A stretch of 64,000 nt of DNA from Stackebrandtia endophytica (GTDB lineage Bacteria > Actinomycetota > Actinomycetes > Mycobacteriales > Micromonosporaceae), in the NCBI RefSeq assembly GCF_006716355.1, contig NZ_VFOW01000001.1:3720001-3784000 (forward strand). The letters are read 5' to 3'. Numbering within the stretch: position 1 is the first letter of the stretch; every line of letters begins with the position of its first letter. Below are positions 28,677 to 35,986 of this stretch, one piece after another. The notes beneath the pieces are model-generated. The model searched no databases, was not told the DNA's origin, and saw nothing but the letters and a program-made list of their open reading frames with translations. A program made the position numbers and the translations under genes.

Positions 28677-29975
28677 GTGAAGTTTCCCGACGTCGGGGCG
28701 GCGATCGATCGTGCCGTGGACTGGTCGAGACGGCGATCCCGCTGGTTCGACCATTTTTGGCGCGCACAGGAACGCTTCTTCGAGGTTCGCGGGGGCCTGC
28801 TGTCGGCGGCCATCGCCTACTACGCGTTCTTCGCGGTGCTGTCGCTGTCGCTGCTGGCGTTGTCGGTGCTCGGTTACCTGCTGGAACTGCAACAGCTGTA
28901 CAACATCGTCGAGAAGTGGCTGTCGGAGAACCTTCCCATCATCAAGGCGGACTCGATCACCGCGTCCCGACAGACCGCCGGTCTGATCGCGTTGACCGCG
29001 TTGACCGTCACCGGTGTCAGCTGGGTACAGAGCATCCGCTCCTCGATCCGCGCCGTGTGGCTGCTGGACCCCGAACCCGGACACCCCATCTGGCGGATCG
29101 TGGTGGACTTCCTGGTCCTGGTGGGGCTGGGCCTGTTGCTGATCGCGACCCTCACCGTCACCGCCGGCGTCGAGATCGCGTTGAACTGGTTGAGCAACGG
29201 TGCCCGAGAAGGCCCCATCGCCACCGCCATCGCCTACGGCGGTACCGGTATCGGAATCCTGGTGAACATGGTCCTGGCGGCGGCACTGCTGTCGGGACTG
29301 CCCCGATTGGCGTTGCCGCTGAAGCGAGTCCTGCCGCCCGCGTTCTGGGTCGCCATCGGACTGGAACTGTTGAAGACCCTGGGAACCCTGTACATCCGCC
29401 ACGTCGAGACCCGCCCGGCCTACCAGGCGGTGGGAACCGCGGTCGGGTTGCTGATCTTCCTGTACGTGTTCAATCAGATGTTGTTGTTCGCCGCGTCGTG
29501 GACGGCGACCAGTTCGCGCGGAAACGTCCTCGACCTCGCCGATGAACGGCGCCGAGTCGATACCGGGGTGCTGGTTCGCATACCGCCGCGCCCGGAGTTG
29601 ACGGCGGCCCCGGCCGTCGTCGAGGCCGAACCCGAACCCGATCCCACCCCCGACGCCGAACCCGCCCACGACGAGGCCGACGTGGGCGAAACCGAACCGG
29701 TGACCGGGATTGCGGTGCCCGACGCGCCGAAGGCCCCCGAGCCCGACGACTCCGGGGCGAGACCGGGGGACGAGTCCGACGACGCCGAAGGCGAGGACGA
29801 GCCGGGAGCGAACGAGGAGCCGATAGAGCCCGGTGACCGAGAGGAGGCCGACGAGCCGGTTGACCTGGCCGAACCGGTCGCCAACCGTTCACGGTCGCGG
29901 CCGGAGCCGCTGCGCATCTGGACTCCGGGCCCCGCGACACCCGACCGTGTTCACCGATCCGATGGCGAGTCGTGA
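28677..29975 (+). CDS. YihY/BrkB-family membrane protein with long acidic tail
   Basis: Residues 1-290 are a YihY/BrkB domain with six hydrophobic segments and the motifs GGLLSAAIAYYAFFAVLSL, SWVQSIRSSIRAVW and PPAFWVAIGLELLKTLGT. The family has been called ribonuclease BN, but that activity belongs to another protein; the role is unknown, perhaps transport. The last 140 residues are rich in Glu, Asp, Pro and Ala (VVEAEPEPDPTPDAEP) and must be disordered; such tails are unusual in length for this family. GTG at 28677 starts within a weak ribosome site. The next gene is secE. Confidence 0.85.
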   Translation: MKFPDVGAAIDRAVDWSRRRSRWFDHFWRAQERFFEVRGGLLSAAIAYYAFFAVLSLSLLALSVLGYLLELQQLYNIVEKWLSENLPIIKADSITASRQTAGLIALTALTVTGVSWVQSIRSSIRAVWLLDPEPGHPIWRIVVDFLVLVGLGLLLIATLTVTAGVEIALNWLSNGAREGPIATAIAYGGTGIGILVNMVLAAALLSGLPRLALPLKRVLPPAFWVAIGLELLKTLGTLYIRHVETRPAYQAVGTAVGLLIFLYVFNQMLLFAASWTATSSRGNVLDLADERRRVDTGVLVRIPPRPELTAAPAVVEAEPEPDPTPDAEPAHDEADVGETEPVTGIAVPDAPKAPEPDDSGARPGDESDDAEGEDEPGANEEPIEPGDREEADEPVDLAEPVANRSRSRPEPLRIWTPGPATPDRVHRSDGES

Positions 29976-30151
29976 CGCCCCGGTGATCGGTTGTGGAGAT
30001 GGTTGGATAGGTTGACTGAACCAGCCGTATTGCCCGCAGAACCTGACTAGCCCGTCTGGTCAAGTTCCAGGTATGCTGTGCCGGCTGCCACTGTCCCGTA
30101 TCACGTGGCACCAACCGCACCGCATACCGCCCCACTTGGAGGAACGCCGCC

Positions 30152-30589
30152 GTGGCCGATGACGAAAGCCGCAACGAGGACGCCGAGAAGCGTTCCGGCA
30201 AGTCCTCCAAAAAGGACAAAAAGTCGGATGCCGAGTCGAAGACCGGTAAGACCGGTGGCGACAAGGATTCCGCAGGCAAGGCCGTCGACAAGTCGGACAA
30301 GAAATCCGACAAGACCGCCGAGAAGGCGGAGAAGTCCGACAAGGCCGTGAAGACCGCCGGGAAGAAGTCGACCAAGACGACCCAGAAGCGGCGCGGCCCC
30401 ATCGGCGCCATCTTCAACTTCCTGCGCGAGGTCGTCGAACAGCTCCGCAAGGTGGTCTACCCCACCCGCAAGGAACTGTTGACCTACACCACGGTGGTTC
30501 TGGTCTTCGTGTCGATCATGATCGGTGTCATCACCCTGCTCGACATGGGCTTCTCCGAACTGAGCCGCATCATCTTCGGCGTCCAATAG
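30152..30589 (+). CDS. secE: Preprotein translocase subunit SecE
   Basis: SecE is a small essential subunit of the SecYEG channel. The 145-residue protein has a Lys/Asp/Ser-rich N-terminal extension of about 80 residues (KSGKSSKKDKKSD-like), which is common in actinobacteria, then the conserved REVVEQLRKVVYPTRKELLTY amphipathic helix (cut here) and one membrane helix. The GTG start follows GGAGGAACG. No tRNA-Trp gene precedes it, unlike in many actinomycetes. A possible -10, TATGCT, lies at 30071-30076 without a good -35. Confidence 0.95.
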   Translation: MADDESRNEDAEKRSGKSSKKDKKSDAESKTGKTGGDKDSAGKAVDKSDKKSDKTAEKAEKSDKAVKTAGKKSTKTTQKRRGPIGAIFNFLREVVEQLRKVVYPTRKELLTYTTVVLVFVSIMIGVITLLDMGFSELSRIIFGVQ

Positions 30590-30907
30590 AGGCTGTCGAC
30601 GTGGCGGTGATCGGGCCCCTCGGGGCGCCGGCTCCGGTGGATCGCGGTGTCACCGCCCACCGGTGGAGAACACACCGACACGGCAGCAGTCTTTGACGAC
30701 CGAACCGAGACAGGACAACCGTTAAGCTGGGTGTTTTGGACCGGCGGGGTAGGATTCAGCCCGGCCACCCTCGCGGCGACGCACGCCGCCTGACGGGTGG
30801 ACGCGTGCGAGACGGTAAACTCCGAATGCACAGCGTTTCGACTAGGGCCGATTCTTGTCATCGGCCCGTGTTTTTTCGGCAAACCAAAGAGATTGTGAGC
30901 CTTAAGC
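30590..30907. other. secE-nusG intergenic region with promoter-like sites
   Basis: The 318 bases hold no gene. A possible promoter for nusG has -35 TGACGG at 30791-30796 and -10 TAAACT at 30816-30821, with 19 bp between. The same GACGG(C)TAAACTC block occurs before rplK (31661-31666). A strong terminator follows at 30845-30876, only about 20 bases after that -10. Confidence 0.45.
30845..30876 (+). terminator. Rho-independent terminator or attenuator before nusG
   Basis: GGGCCGAT (30845-30852) pairs with ATCGGCCC (30860-30867) over a 7-base loop, followed by GTGTTTTTT. It ends secE transcripts and also lies in the leader of any transcript from the candidate TAAACT promoter, 32 bases before nusG. 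Confidence 0.85.
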
Positions 30908-31597
30908 GTGTCCGAGATCGACGAGACCGCACCGCAGCCTGTCGACGAGCCGGTGGCCGTCGAAGAAGAAAAGGTTGACCCGGTGGAGGAGCTGCGTCAG
31001 GCGTTGCGGTTCGCCCCCGGCGAGTGGTACGTCGTGCACTCGTACGCTGGCTTCGAAAACCGGGTGAAGACCAACCTGGAAGGCCGGATCGCCAGCTTCG
31101 ACATGGAGGACTACATCTTCCAGATCGAGGTACCCACCCAGATGCAGGTGGAGATCAAGAACGGCAAGCGGTCTCGGGTTCAGGCCAAGGTGTTCCCCAG
31201 TTACGTGCTGGTGCGGATGGAGTTGACCCCCGAGTCCTACTCGGTGGTGCGCAACACCCCGGGCGTCACCGGCTTCGTAGGTGCCACCGACCGCACCGAC
31301 CGCCCGTCGCCGCTTCCCCTGGAAGAGGTCCTCAAGTGGCTGGCGCCGACCGTGGAGTCTCAGGAGACTCCGGCGGCCACCACCGAGGGCGGCGAAGGCG
31401 GTTTGACCGCCAAGCCGGAAATCAAGCTGGACTTCGCGGTGGGCGACTCCGTCACCGTCACCGACGGTGCGTTCGCGTCGCTGCCGGCCACCATTTCCGA
31501 GATCAACGCCGACCAGCAGAAGCTGAAGGTCCTGGTGTCCATCTTCGGACGCGAGACCCCGGTCGAGCTGAACTTCAACCAGGTCACGACCCTGTAG
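30908..31597 (+). CDS. nusG: Transcription termination/antitermination factor NusG
   Basis: NusG binds RNA polymerase and links transcription to Rho and ribosomes. The 229-residue protein has an acidic N-terminal extension of about 40 residues typical of actinobacteria, the NGN domain from about 42 ([40 protein letters not shown]), a Thr/Gly-rich linker at about 155-175, and the KOW domain ([19 protein letters not shown]). It starts at a GTG with only a weak ribosome site and sits 32 bases after a terminator hairpin, so its expression may be attenuated. rplK follows after 151 bp. Confidence 0.95.
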   Translation: MSEIDETAPQPVDEPVAVEEEKVDPVEELRQALRFAPGEWYVVHSYAGFENRVKTNLEGRIASFDMEDYIFQIEVPTQMQVEIKNGKRSRVQAKVFPSYVLVRMELTPESYSVVRNTPGVTGFVGATDRTDRPSPLPLEEVLKWLAPTVESQETPAATTEGGEGGLTAKPEIKLDFAVGDSVTVTDGAFASLPATISEINADQQKLKVLVSIFGRETPVELNFNQVTTL

Positions 31598-31660
31598 TCG
31601 GCGTCCGCGACGCTGCTCACGACGGACAGGACTCGACGTCACCGGTCGAGACCGGACGGC

Positions 31661-31702
31661 TAAACTCGACAAGTTGTCCACGGGCCTTCAGCGTGCCCGT
31701 GG
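31661..31702 (+). promoter_or_regulatory. Candidate promoter -10 and leader hairpin before rplK
   Basis: TAAACT at 31661-31666 is a likely -10 box, in the same sequence context as the one before nusG. Just after it, CCACGGG (31678-31684) pairs with CCCGTGG (31696-31702). No T-run follows. Leaders of rplK operons often carry the L1 binding site; I cannot tell whether this hairpin is one. Confidence 0.35.
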
Positions 31703-31748
31703 GTCCACCAGGCGGTGATCCGCCGCCGCAACAGCCCAGGAAGAAAAC

Positions 31749-32180
31749 ATGGCTCCTAAGAAAAAGCTCCAGGTGACCTTCAAGCTGGAGCTGACCGCAG
31801 GACAGGCCACCCCGGCTCCGCCCGTGGGTCCCGCCCTCGGTCAGCACGGCGTGAACATCATGGAGTTCTGCAAGGCGTACAACGCCGCCACCGAATCGCA
31901 GCGTGGCGAGATCGTTCCCGCCGAGATCAGCGTCTACGAAGACCGCTCCTTCACCTTCGTCCTGAAGACCCCGCCGGCGGCGAAGCTGCTGCTGAAGGCC
32001 GCGGGCGTCGAAAAGGGCTCCGGCGAACCGCACCGCGAGAAGGTCGGATCGGTCACCCAGGCGCAGGTCCGTGAGATCGCGGAGAAGAAGCTCTCCGACC
32101 TCAACGCCAACGACCTCGACGCCGCCAGCAAGATCATCGCCGGCACCGCTCGCTCGATGGGCATCACCGTCAACGCGTAG
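31749..32180 (+). CDS. rplK: 50S ribosomal protein L11
   Basis: The 143-residue L11 has the conserved segments [20 protein letters not shown] (N-terminal domain), [18 protein letters not shown] and the C-terminal rRNA-binding part [20 protein letters not shown]. It is part of the GTPase-associated centre of the ribosome. Length is normal. Its last 45 bases are partly duplicated in the spacer downstream. It is followed by rplA after 262 bp, longer than usual for this pair. Confidence 0.97.
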   Translation: MAPKKKLQVTFKLELTAGQATPAPPVGPALGQHGVNIMEFCKAYNAATESQRGEIVPAEISVYEDRSFTFVLKTPPAAKLLLKAAGVEKGSGEPHREKVGSVTQAQVREIAEKKLSDLNANDLDAASKIIAGTARSMGITVNA

Positions 32181-32310
32181 CCCGTCAAGGGGGTGCGCGA
32201 GGGTGGCGAAGCCCCCTCGCAAAAGGCAGCACAGTATCGCCGGCACCGCTCGCTCGATGGAGTGACGACGCGGCAGCGTCGACACCGCGAATACGGCACC
32301 GTCAACGCGT
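32136..32310 (+). repeat. Partial duplication of the rplK 3' end in the rplK-rplA spacer
   Basis: A 25-base block at 32136-32160 (ATCGCCGGCACCGCTCGCTC and five more bases) recurs exactly at 32236-32260, 100 bp later. CACCGTCAACGCGT at 32165-32178 recurs at 32297-32310. The copies are in the same order but with extra DNA between the two blocks in the second, so an old duplication that has since been invaded or rearranged. Confidence 0.8.
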
Positions 32311-32442
32311 CAGCGTTCGGCGACCCGTCCCGCGCGCCGATCTCGGTAGTCACCGATGGACGCGCCAGGCGAACGATCAACCGTGGCAGGGTCCGCTTAC
32401 AGCCCTAACCACGACATCCACATCAATGAGCAAGGATGCGAA

Positions 32443-33153
32443 ATGAAGCGCAGCAAGAACTACCGCAAGTCCTCAGGGCTCGTCGACCGCGACAACCTGT
32501 ACGGCCCGCTGGAAGCAGCCCGGCTGGCCAAGGAGACCAACACCACCAAGTTCGACGCGACCGTCGAGGTCGCGATGCGACTGGGCGTCGACCCGCGTAA
32601 GGCCGACCAGATGGTCCGCGGCACCGTCAACCTGCCGCACGGCACCGGTAAGACCGCTCGGGTCATCGTGTTCGCCGCCGGCGAGAAGGCCGAAGCCGCC
32701 ATCGCCGCCGGTGCCGACGAGGTCGGCTCCGAGGAACTGATCAAGCGGATTCAAGACGGCTGGCTCGAGTTCGACGCCGCCATCGCCACCCCCGACCAGA
32801 TGGCCAAGGTTGGCCGGATCGCGCGGATTCTGGGCCCGCGTGGTCTCATGCCCAACCCGAAGACCGGAACCGTCACCGTGGACGTGACGAAGGCCGTCGG
32901 CGACATCAAGGGCGGAAAGATCGCTTTCCGCATCGACAAGCACGCCAACCTTCACACCGTGATCGGTAAGGCGAACTTCACCGCGGAACAGCTGGCGGAC
33001 AACTACGCCGCCGTCGCCGAAGAGGTGCAGCGGCTCAAGCCGAGCTCCTCGAAGGGGAAGTACGTCAAGAAGGTGACGCTGTCGACGACGATGGGCCCCG
33101 GTATTCCGGTCGACCCATCGAAGATTCGCGACACCACTGACGTCGCCGCCTGA
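32443..33153 (+). CDS. rplA: 50S ribosomal protein L1
   Basis: The 236-residue L1 has the usual blocks ([55 protein letters not shown]). L1 binds the 23S rRNA stalk and in many bacteria represses its own operon by binding the mRNA. The ATG at 32443 follows AAGGATG; a longer frame from 32356 lacks a ribosome site. A strong terminator follows 15 bp after the stop. Confidence 0.97.
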   Translation: MKRSKNYRKSSGLVDRDNLYGPLEAARLAKETNTTKFDATVEVAMRLGVDPRKADQMVRGTVNLPHGTGKTARVIVFAAGEKAEAAIAAGADEVGSEELIKRIQDGWLEFDAAIATPDQMAKVGRIARILGPRGLMPNPKTGTVTVDVTKAVGDIKGGKIAFRIDKHANLHTVIGKANFTAEQLADNYAAVAEEVQRLKPSSSKGKYVKKVTLSTTMGPGIPVDPSKIRDTTDVAA

Positions 33154-33167
33154 CGCGGAGGAACACG

Positions 33168-33206
33168 GCGCCCTGGCTTCTGGTATGAAGGCAGGGCGCT
33201 TTTTTC
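33168..33206 (+). terminator. Rho-independent terminator after rplA
   Basis: GCGCCCTG (33168-33175) pairs with CAGGGCGC (33192-33199), followed by a run of six T. It closes the rplK-rplA unit just before the mycosin gene. Confidence 0.9.
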
Positions 33207-33253
33207 GTTTGGGCAAAAGGGTTCTCGACTACTTCTCATCTGGAGGACGACGG

Positions 33254-34372
33254 ATGCGGCGGATCGCGGTCGCGGTGTTGTTGGCGCTGGTCCCGGTGCT
33301 TTTCGTCGTCCCGTTGGCGAATGCCGATCCCTCAATGGACGCCGAGAACTGGTATCTGGAGGCCATGAAGGTCTACCAGGCCCGCGAACTGTCGGAGGGT
33401 GACGGAGTCACCGTCGCCGTCATCGACACCGGCGTCGACCCGGGCCGATCCGAACTCCAGGGCCGGGTACTGCCCGGCGCGATGATCACCAAGGACGGCC
33501 CGCGACCGGCACGCACCTTCGACGAGGACGGGCACGGCACCGCGATGGCCGGCCTGATCGCCGGCGCCGAGACCGGCGAGGACGACGCGATCGGGGTGGC
33601 CCCGAAGGCGACGATCCTGCCGGTGAAGATCGAACGCGATTCCGACGGAACCCTTGACCAGAAACGGGTTTACGAGGGCGTGCGCTGGGCGATCGATCAG
33701 GGCGCCCAGGTCATCAACCTCTCACTGGCCGGACGCCCCACTGAGGACGAAAGCTGGAAGCGCGAACTCGTCGAATACGCCCTGGCCCATGACGCCGTCA
33801 TCGTCGCCGCGGTGGGAAACCGTTCGGTCGCCGAGACCTCGGTGGGAGAACCCGCCTCCATCCCCGGTGTGATCGCAGTGTCGGGCATGGGCAAGGACGG
33901 CAGCATCTGGTCGGGTTCGGCCACCGGTGACCAGGTCGTGTTGTGCGCACCGGCCGAGGATCTGCCCCATTTGGACAGCGAGGGTACCCGTCGGATCGCC
34001 TCGGGTACGTCGGCGGCGACCGCACTGGTGTCCGGGACGGCCGCGTTGATCCGGGCGGCTCACCCGAACGCGTCGGCCGCCGAGGTGGTGTCGCGGTTGG
34101 TCAACACCGCCGCTGAGGCCGGGGAAGCCGGCCGTGACCCGATCTACGGGTTCGGGACCGTCGACGCCTACGCGGCGGTTTCCGCGTCGGTCTCGGGGGG
34201 AACCTACCCGCTGGACCTGGCCGGTGAGGACGTCGAGGCTGCCGGTTCCGACTCCGACCTGGGCGGCTGGTGGCTCGCCGCGCCCGCGATCGTCGCGGTG
34301 TGCGCCGGGGCCGCGGCGTTCCTGTGGTTGATGCGACGTTCTCGCGGTCGGCAGCTCGTCTCCGCCGAGTAG
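33254..34372 (+). CDS. Mycosin-like membrane-anchored subtilisin protease
   Basis: The 372-residue S8 protease has a signal peptide (RIAVAVLLALVPVLFVVPLANA), then a catalytic domain with Asp58 (AVIDTGVDPG), His94 (DGHGTAMAGLIAG) and Ser253 (SGTSAATALVSG). A C-terminal membrane helix (WWLAAPAIVAVCAGAAAFLWL) and a short basic tail follow. This order is that of MycP proteases which are part of type VII secretion systems. No ESX core gene (eccB-E) is in the window, so it is an orphan here, wedged between rplA and the rplJ leader. The ATG at 33254 is set by TGGAGGA; the frame from 33185 starts inside the terminator. Confidence 0.9.
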   Translation: MRRIAVAVLLALVPVLFVVPLANADPSMDAENWYLEAMKVYQARELSEGDGVTVAVIDTGVDPGRSELQGRVLPGAMITKDGPRPARTFDEDGHGTAMAGLIAGAETGEDDAIGVAPKATILPVKIERDSDGTLDQKRVYEGVRWAIDQGAQVINLSLAGRPTEDESWKRELVEYALAHDAVIVAAVGNRSVAETSVGEPASIPGVIAVSGMGKDGSIWSGSATGDQVVLCAPAEDLPHLDSEGTRRIASGTSAATALVSGTAALIRAAHPNASAAEVVSRLVNTAAEAGEAGRDPIYGFGTVDAYAAVSASVSGGTYPLDLAGEDVEAAGSDSDLGGWWLAAPAIVAVCAGAAAFLWLMRRSRGRQLVSAE

Positions 34373-34395
34373 CGGCACACCACGCCGGGTGCCCT

Positions 34396-34482
34396 TTCCT
34401 GAAGTCCCCTAAAGGTCGCTTTAGCCTGCGTTCAGCAAAACCGGACTACGATCAAAAATAGGGGAGGAGGATGGTGGACCCC
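34396..34482 (+). repeat. 87-bp duplicated element, copy A
   Basis: The segment from TTCCTGAA to the end of GGTGGACCCC matches copy B (55571-55657, opposite strand) at 72 of 87 positions without any gap, counted by eye. The last 22 bases are identical and contain a perfect ribosome site followed by ATGGTGGACCCC. GCCTGCGTTCAG is also identical. A TACGAT hexamer at 34447-34452 could be a -10 box. It lies between the mycosin gene and the rplJ leader. Confidence 0.8.
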
Positions 34483-34629
34483 CTGCCGAGATCGGCGCCG
34501 GGCGACTACGCCAGCGGGCCCCCGCCCCGAGAGGGTTTCCCCGGTTGGGGCGGTGAGAACGCCCTGGTAAGCTTCGTGGAGTTTCCAACAACCCGAAGAC
34601 CGTTGGTTGTCGACGTCCCACAGAGTTGA
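34471..34629 (+). CDS. Possible 52-residue small protein downstream of the duplicated element
   Basis: An ATG follows directly after AGGGGAGGAGG and opens a 52-codon frame (MVDPLPRSAPGDYASG..., ending VVDVPQS) that stops at 34627-34629. The strong ribosome site is the main support. The product is Pro/Arg-rich, has no known domain, and the frame overlaps the candidate rplJ promoter. In copy B the same start (MVDP) gives only eight codons, which argues against a conserved protein. It could be a leader peptide or not translated. Confidence 0.3.
   Translation: MVDPLPRSAPGDYASGPPPREGFPGWGGENALVSFVEFPTTRRPLVVDVPQS
34545..34573 (+). promoter_or_regulatory. Candidate promoter for rplJ-rplL
   Basis: TTGGGG (34545-34550) and TAAGCT (34568-34573) are 17 bp apart, a good fit to housekeeping promoters of actinobacteria. 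Transcription would begin near 34580. Confidence 0.5.
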
Positions 34630-34823
34630 GCGGTTCGCCGTGATGGTTCTGTGGTGTCTCGACCGAAGGTGCCGTACTCGGCGCGACCCACGTAGGGGAG
34701 CCAGGACGAATCGGCCGCTGTTCATGCGGCCTGGTGGTTCGCTCAGTGCGCCCGACGTGTGTCGTCGTTGTAGCGCATCCCCACCTTCTCATCGGTTTTC
34801 CCCGATGCCAAGGAAGGAGGGAC
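34580..34823 (+). promoter_or_regulatory. Long leader of rplJ, possible L10 autoregulatory region
   Basis: About 244 untranslated bases separate the candidate start of transcription from rplJ. They contain several pairing segments, for example CATCGG and CCGATG at about 34789-34807 just before the ribosome site AAGGAAGGAGG. Leaders of rplJL mRNAs commonly bind the L10-L12 complex; I infer that role from position and length, not from a recognised consensus. Confidence 0.4.
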
Positions 34824-35360
34824 ATGGCTGAACGAGTGATTCCCGCCGACAAGGTCTCCGCAGTAGATGAGCTGACCGAGAAGTTCCGTGATTCCAACGC
34901 CACGGTGTTGACCGAATACCGCGGATTGACGGTTCCCCAGCTCGCCGAATTGCGTACCGCGCTGGGCGCGAGTGCTTCATACCGGGTGTCCAAGAACACG
35001 CTGGCGAAGCGCGCCGCTCACGGTGCCGGATTGACCGAGCTCGACGAGTACTTCAGTGGTCCCACCGCGCTGGCGTTCGTCACCGGTGAAGTGGTGGACG
35101 CGGCCAAGGCCCTGCGTGACTTCGCCAAGGAGAACGAGGCGCTGGTCATCAAGGGCGGTGTGATGGACGGTCGTGCCATCACCGCTGACGAACTCGCCAA
35201 GATCGCCGATCTGGACTCGCGCGAGGTGCTGCTGAGCAAGCTGGCCGGTGCGATGAAGGGCAGCATGTCGAAGGCCGCGGCTCTGTTTGCTGCGCCCGCC
35301 TCGAAGATGGCGCGCGCCACCGCCGCGCTGCGCGACAAGAAAGAAGCCGCGGGCGAGTAG
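34824..35360 (+). CDS. rplJ: 50S ribosomal protein L10
   Basis: The 178-residue L10 forms the base of the ribosomal stalk and carries L7/L12 dimers on its C-terminal helix. The N-terminal rRNA-binding part is clear ([33 protein letters not shown]). The C-terminal Ala-rich helix region ([20 protein letters not shown]) is normal. The ATG at 34824 follows an excellent ribosome site; the longer frame from 34734 covers the leader. rplL follows after 64 bp. Confidence 0.97.
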   Translation: MAERVIPADKVSAVDELTEKFRDSNATVLTEYRGLTVPQLAELRTALGASASYRVSKNTLAKRAAHGAGLTELDEYFSGPTALAFVTGEVVDAAKALRDFAKENEALVIKGGVMDGRAITADELAKIADLDSREVLLSKLAGAMKGSMSKAAALFAAPASKMARATAALRDKKEAAGE

Positions 35361-35424
35361 CCCGTTCGCACGGCCGGGGACGCCGGTCTGTGCACTGTAG
35401 ACCTAAGTTTTGAAAGGAACCACC

Positions 35425-35811
35425 ATGGCTAAGCTGAGCAACGCTGAACTCCTCGACGTCTTCAAGGAAATGACCCTCCTGGAGCTGTCCGACTTCCTGA
35501 AGGAATTCGAAGAGACCTTCGACGTCACCGCCGCCGCCCCCGTCGCGGTTGCCGCTGTCGGCGGTGCGACCACCGACGCCGGTGGCGCTGCTGCCGAGCA
35601 GGACGAGTTCGACGTCGTCCTCGAAGGCGCCGGCGAGAAGAAGATCCAGGTCATCAAGGAGGTGCGCGCCCTGACCAGCCTCGGCCTGAAGGAGGCCAAG
35701 GAGCTGGTGGAGAGCGCCCCCAAGCCGGTCCTGGAGAAGGTCAACAAGGAAGCCGCCGAGAAGGCCAAGGAGCAGCTGGAAGGTGCCGGCGCGACCGTCA
35801 CCCTCAAGTAA
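35425..35811 (+). CDS. rplL: 50S ribosomal protein L7/L12
   Basis: The 128-residue stalk protein has the N-terminal dimerisation helix ([20 protein letters not shown]), an Ala/Gly-rich hinge, and the factor-binding domain ([38 protein letters not shown]). The ATG at 35425 after GAAAGGAAC gives the standard N-terminus [11 protein letters not shown] strong terminator follows 20 bp after the stop. Confidence 0.97.
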   Translation: MAKLSNAELLDVFKEMTLLELSDFLKEFEETFDVTAAAPVAVAAVGGATTDAGGAAAEQDEFDVVLEGAGEKKIQVIKEVRALTSLGLKEAKELVESAPKPVLEKVNKEAAEKAKEQLEGAGATVTLK

Positions 35812-35830
35812 TCCGCTTGTCTCAAGCTGA

Positions 35831-35862
35831 AAAGCGCGTCCGGTTCGCCGGACGCGCTTTTT
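35831..35862 (+). terminator. Rho-independent terminator after rplL
   Basis: AAAGCGCGTCCGG (35831-35843) pairs perfectly with CCGGACGCGCTTT (35848-35860) over a TTCG loop, with further T residues after it. Confidence 0.95.
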
Positions 35863-35986
35863 CGTGTTCTGATTCGCCCGCCGAGGCCACTCAATCGAAA
35901 GATTGACGGCCGCAAATCTGATGCGCGAATGGCGTGGCGCTTCTAGAGTTGACGGGTGCTGATCACCAACCCCCTCGGGGCCGCAG

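Noticed and set aside
29976-30151. Expected tRNA-Trp before secE
   Set aside because: No cloverleaf-like sequence or CCA anticodon context is present in this gap.
32071-32265. Short frame across the end of rplK and the duplicated block
   Set aside because: It is an out-of-frame reading without a ribosome site.
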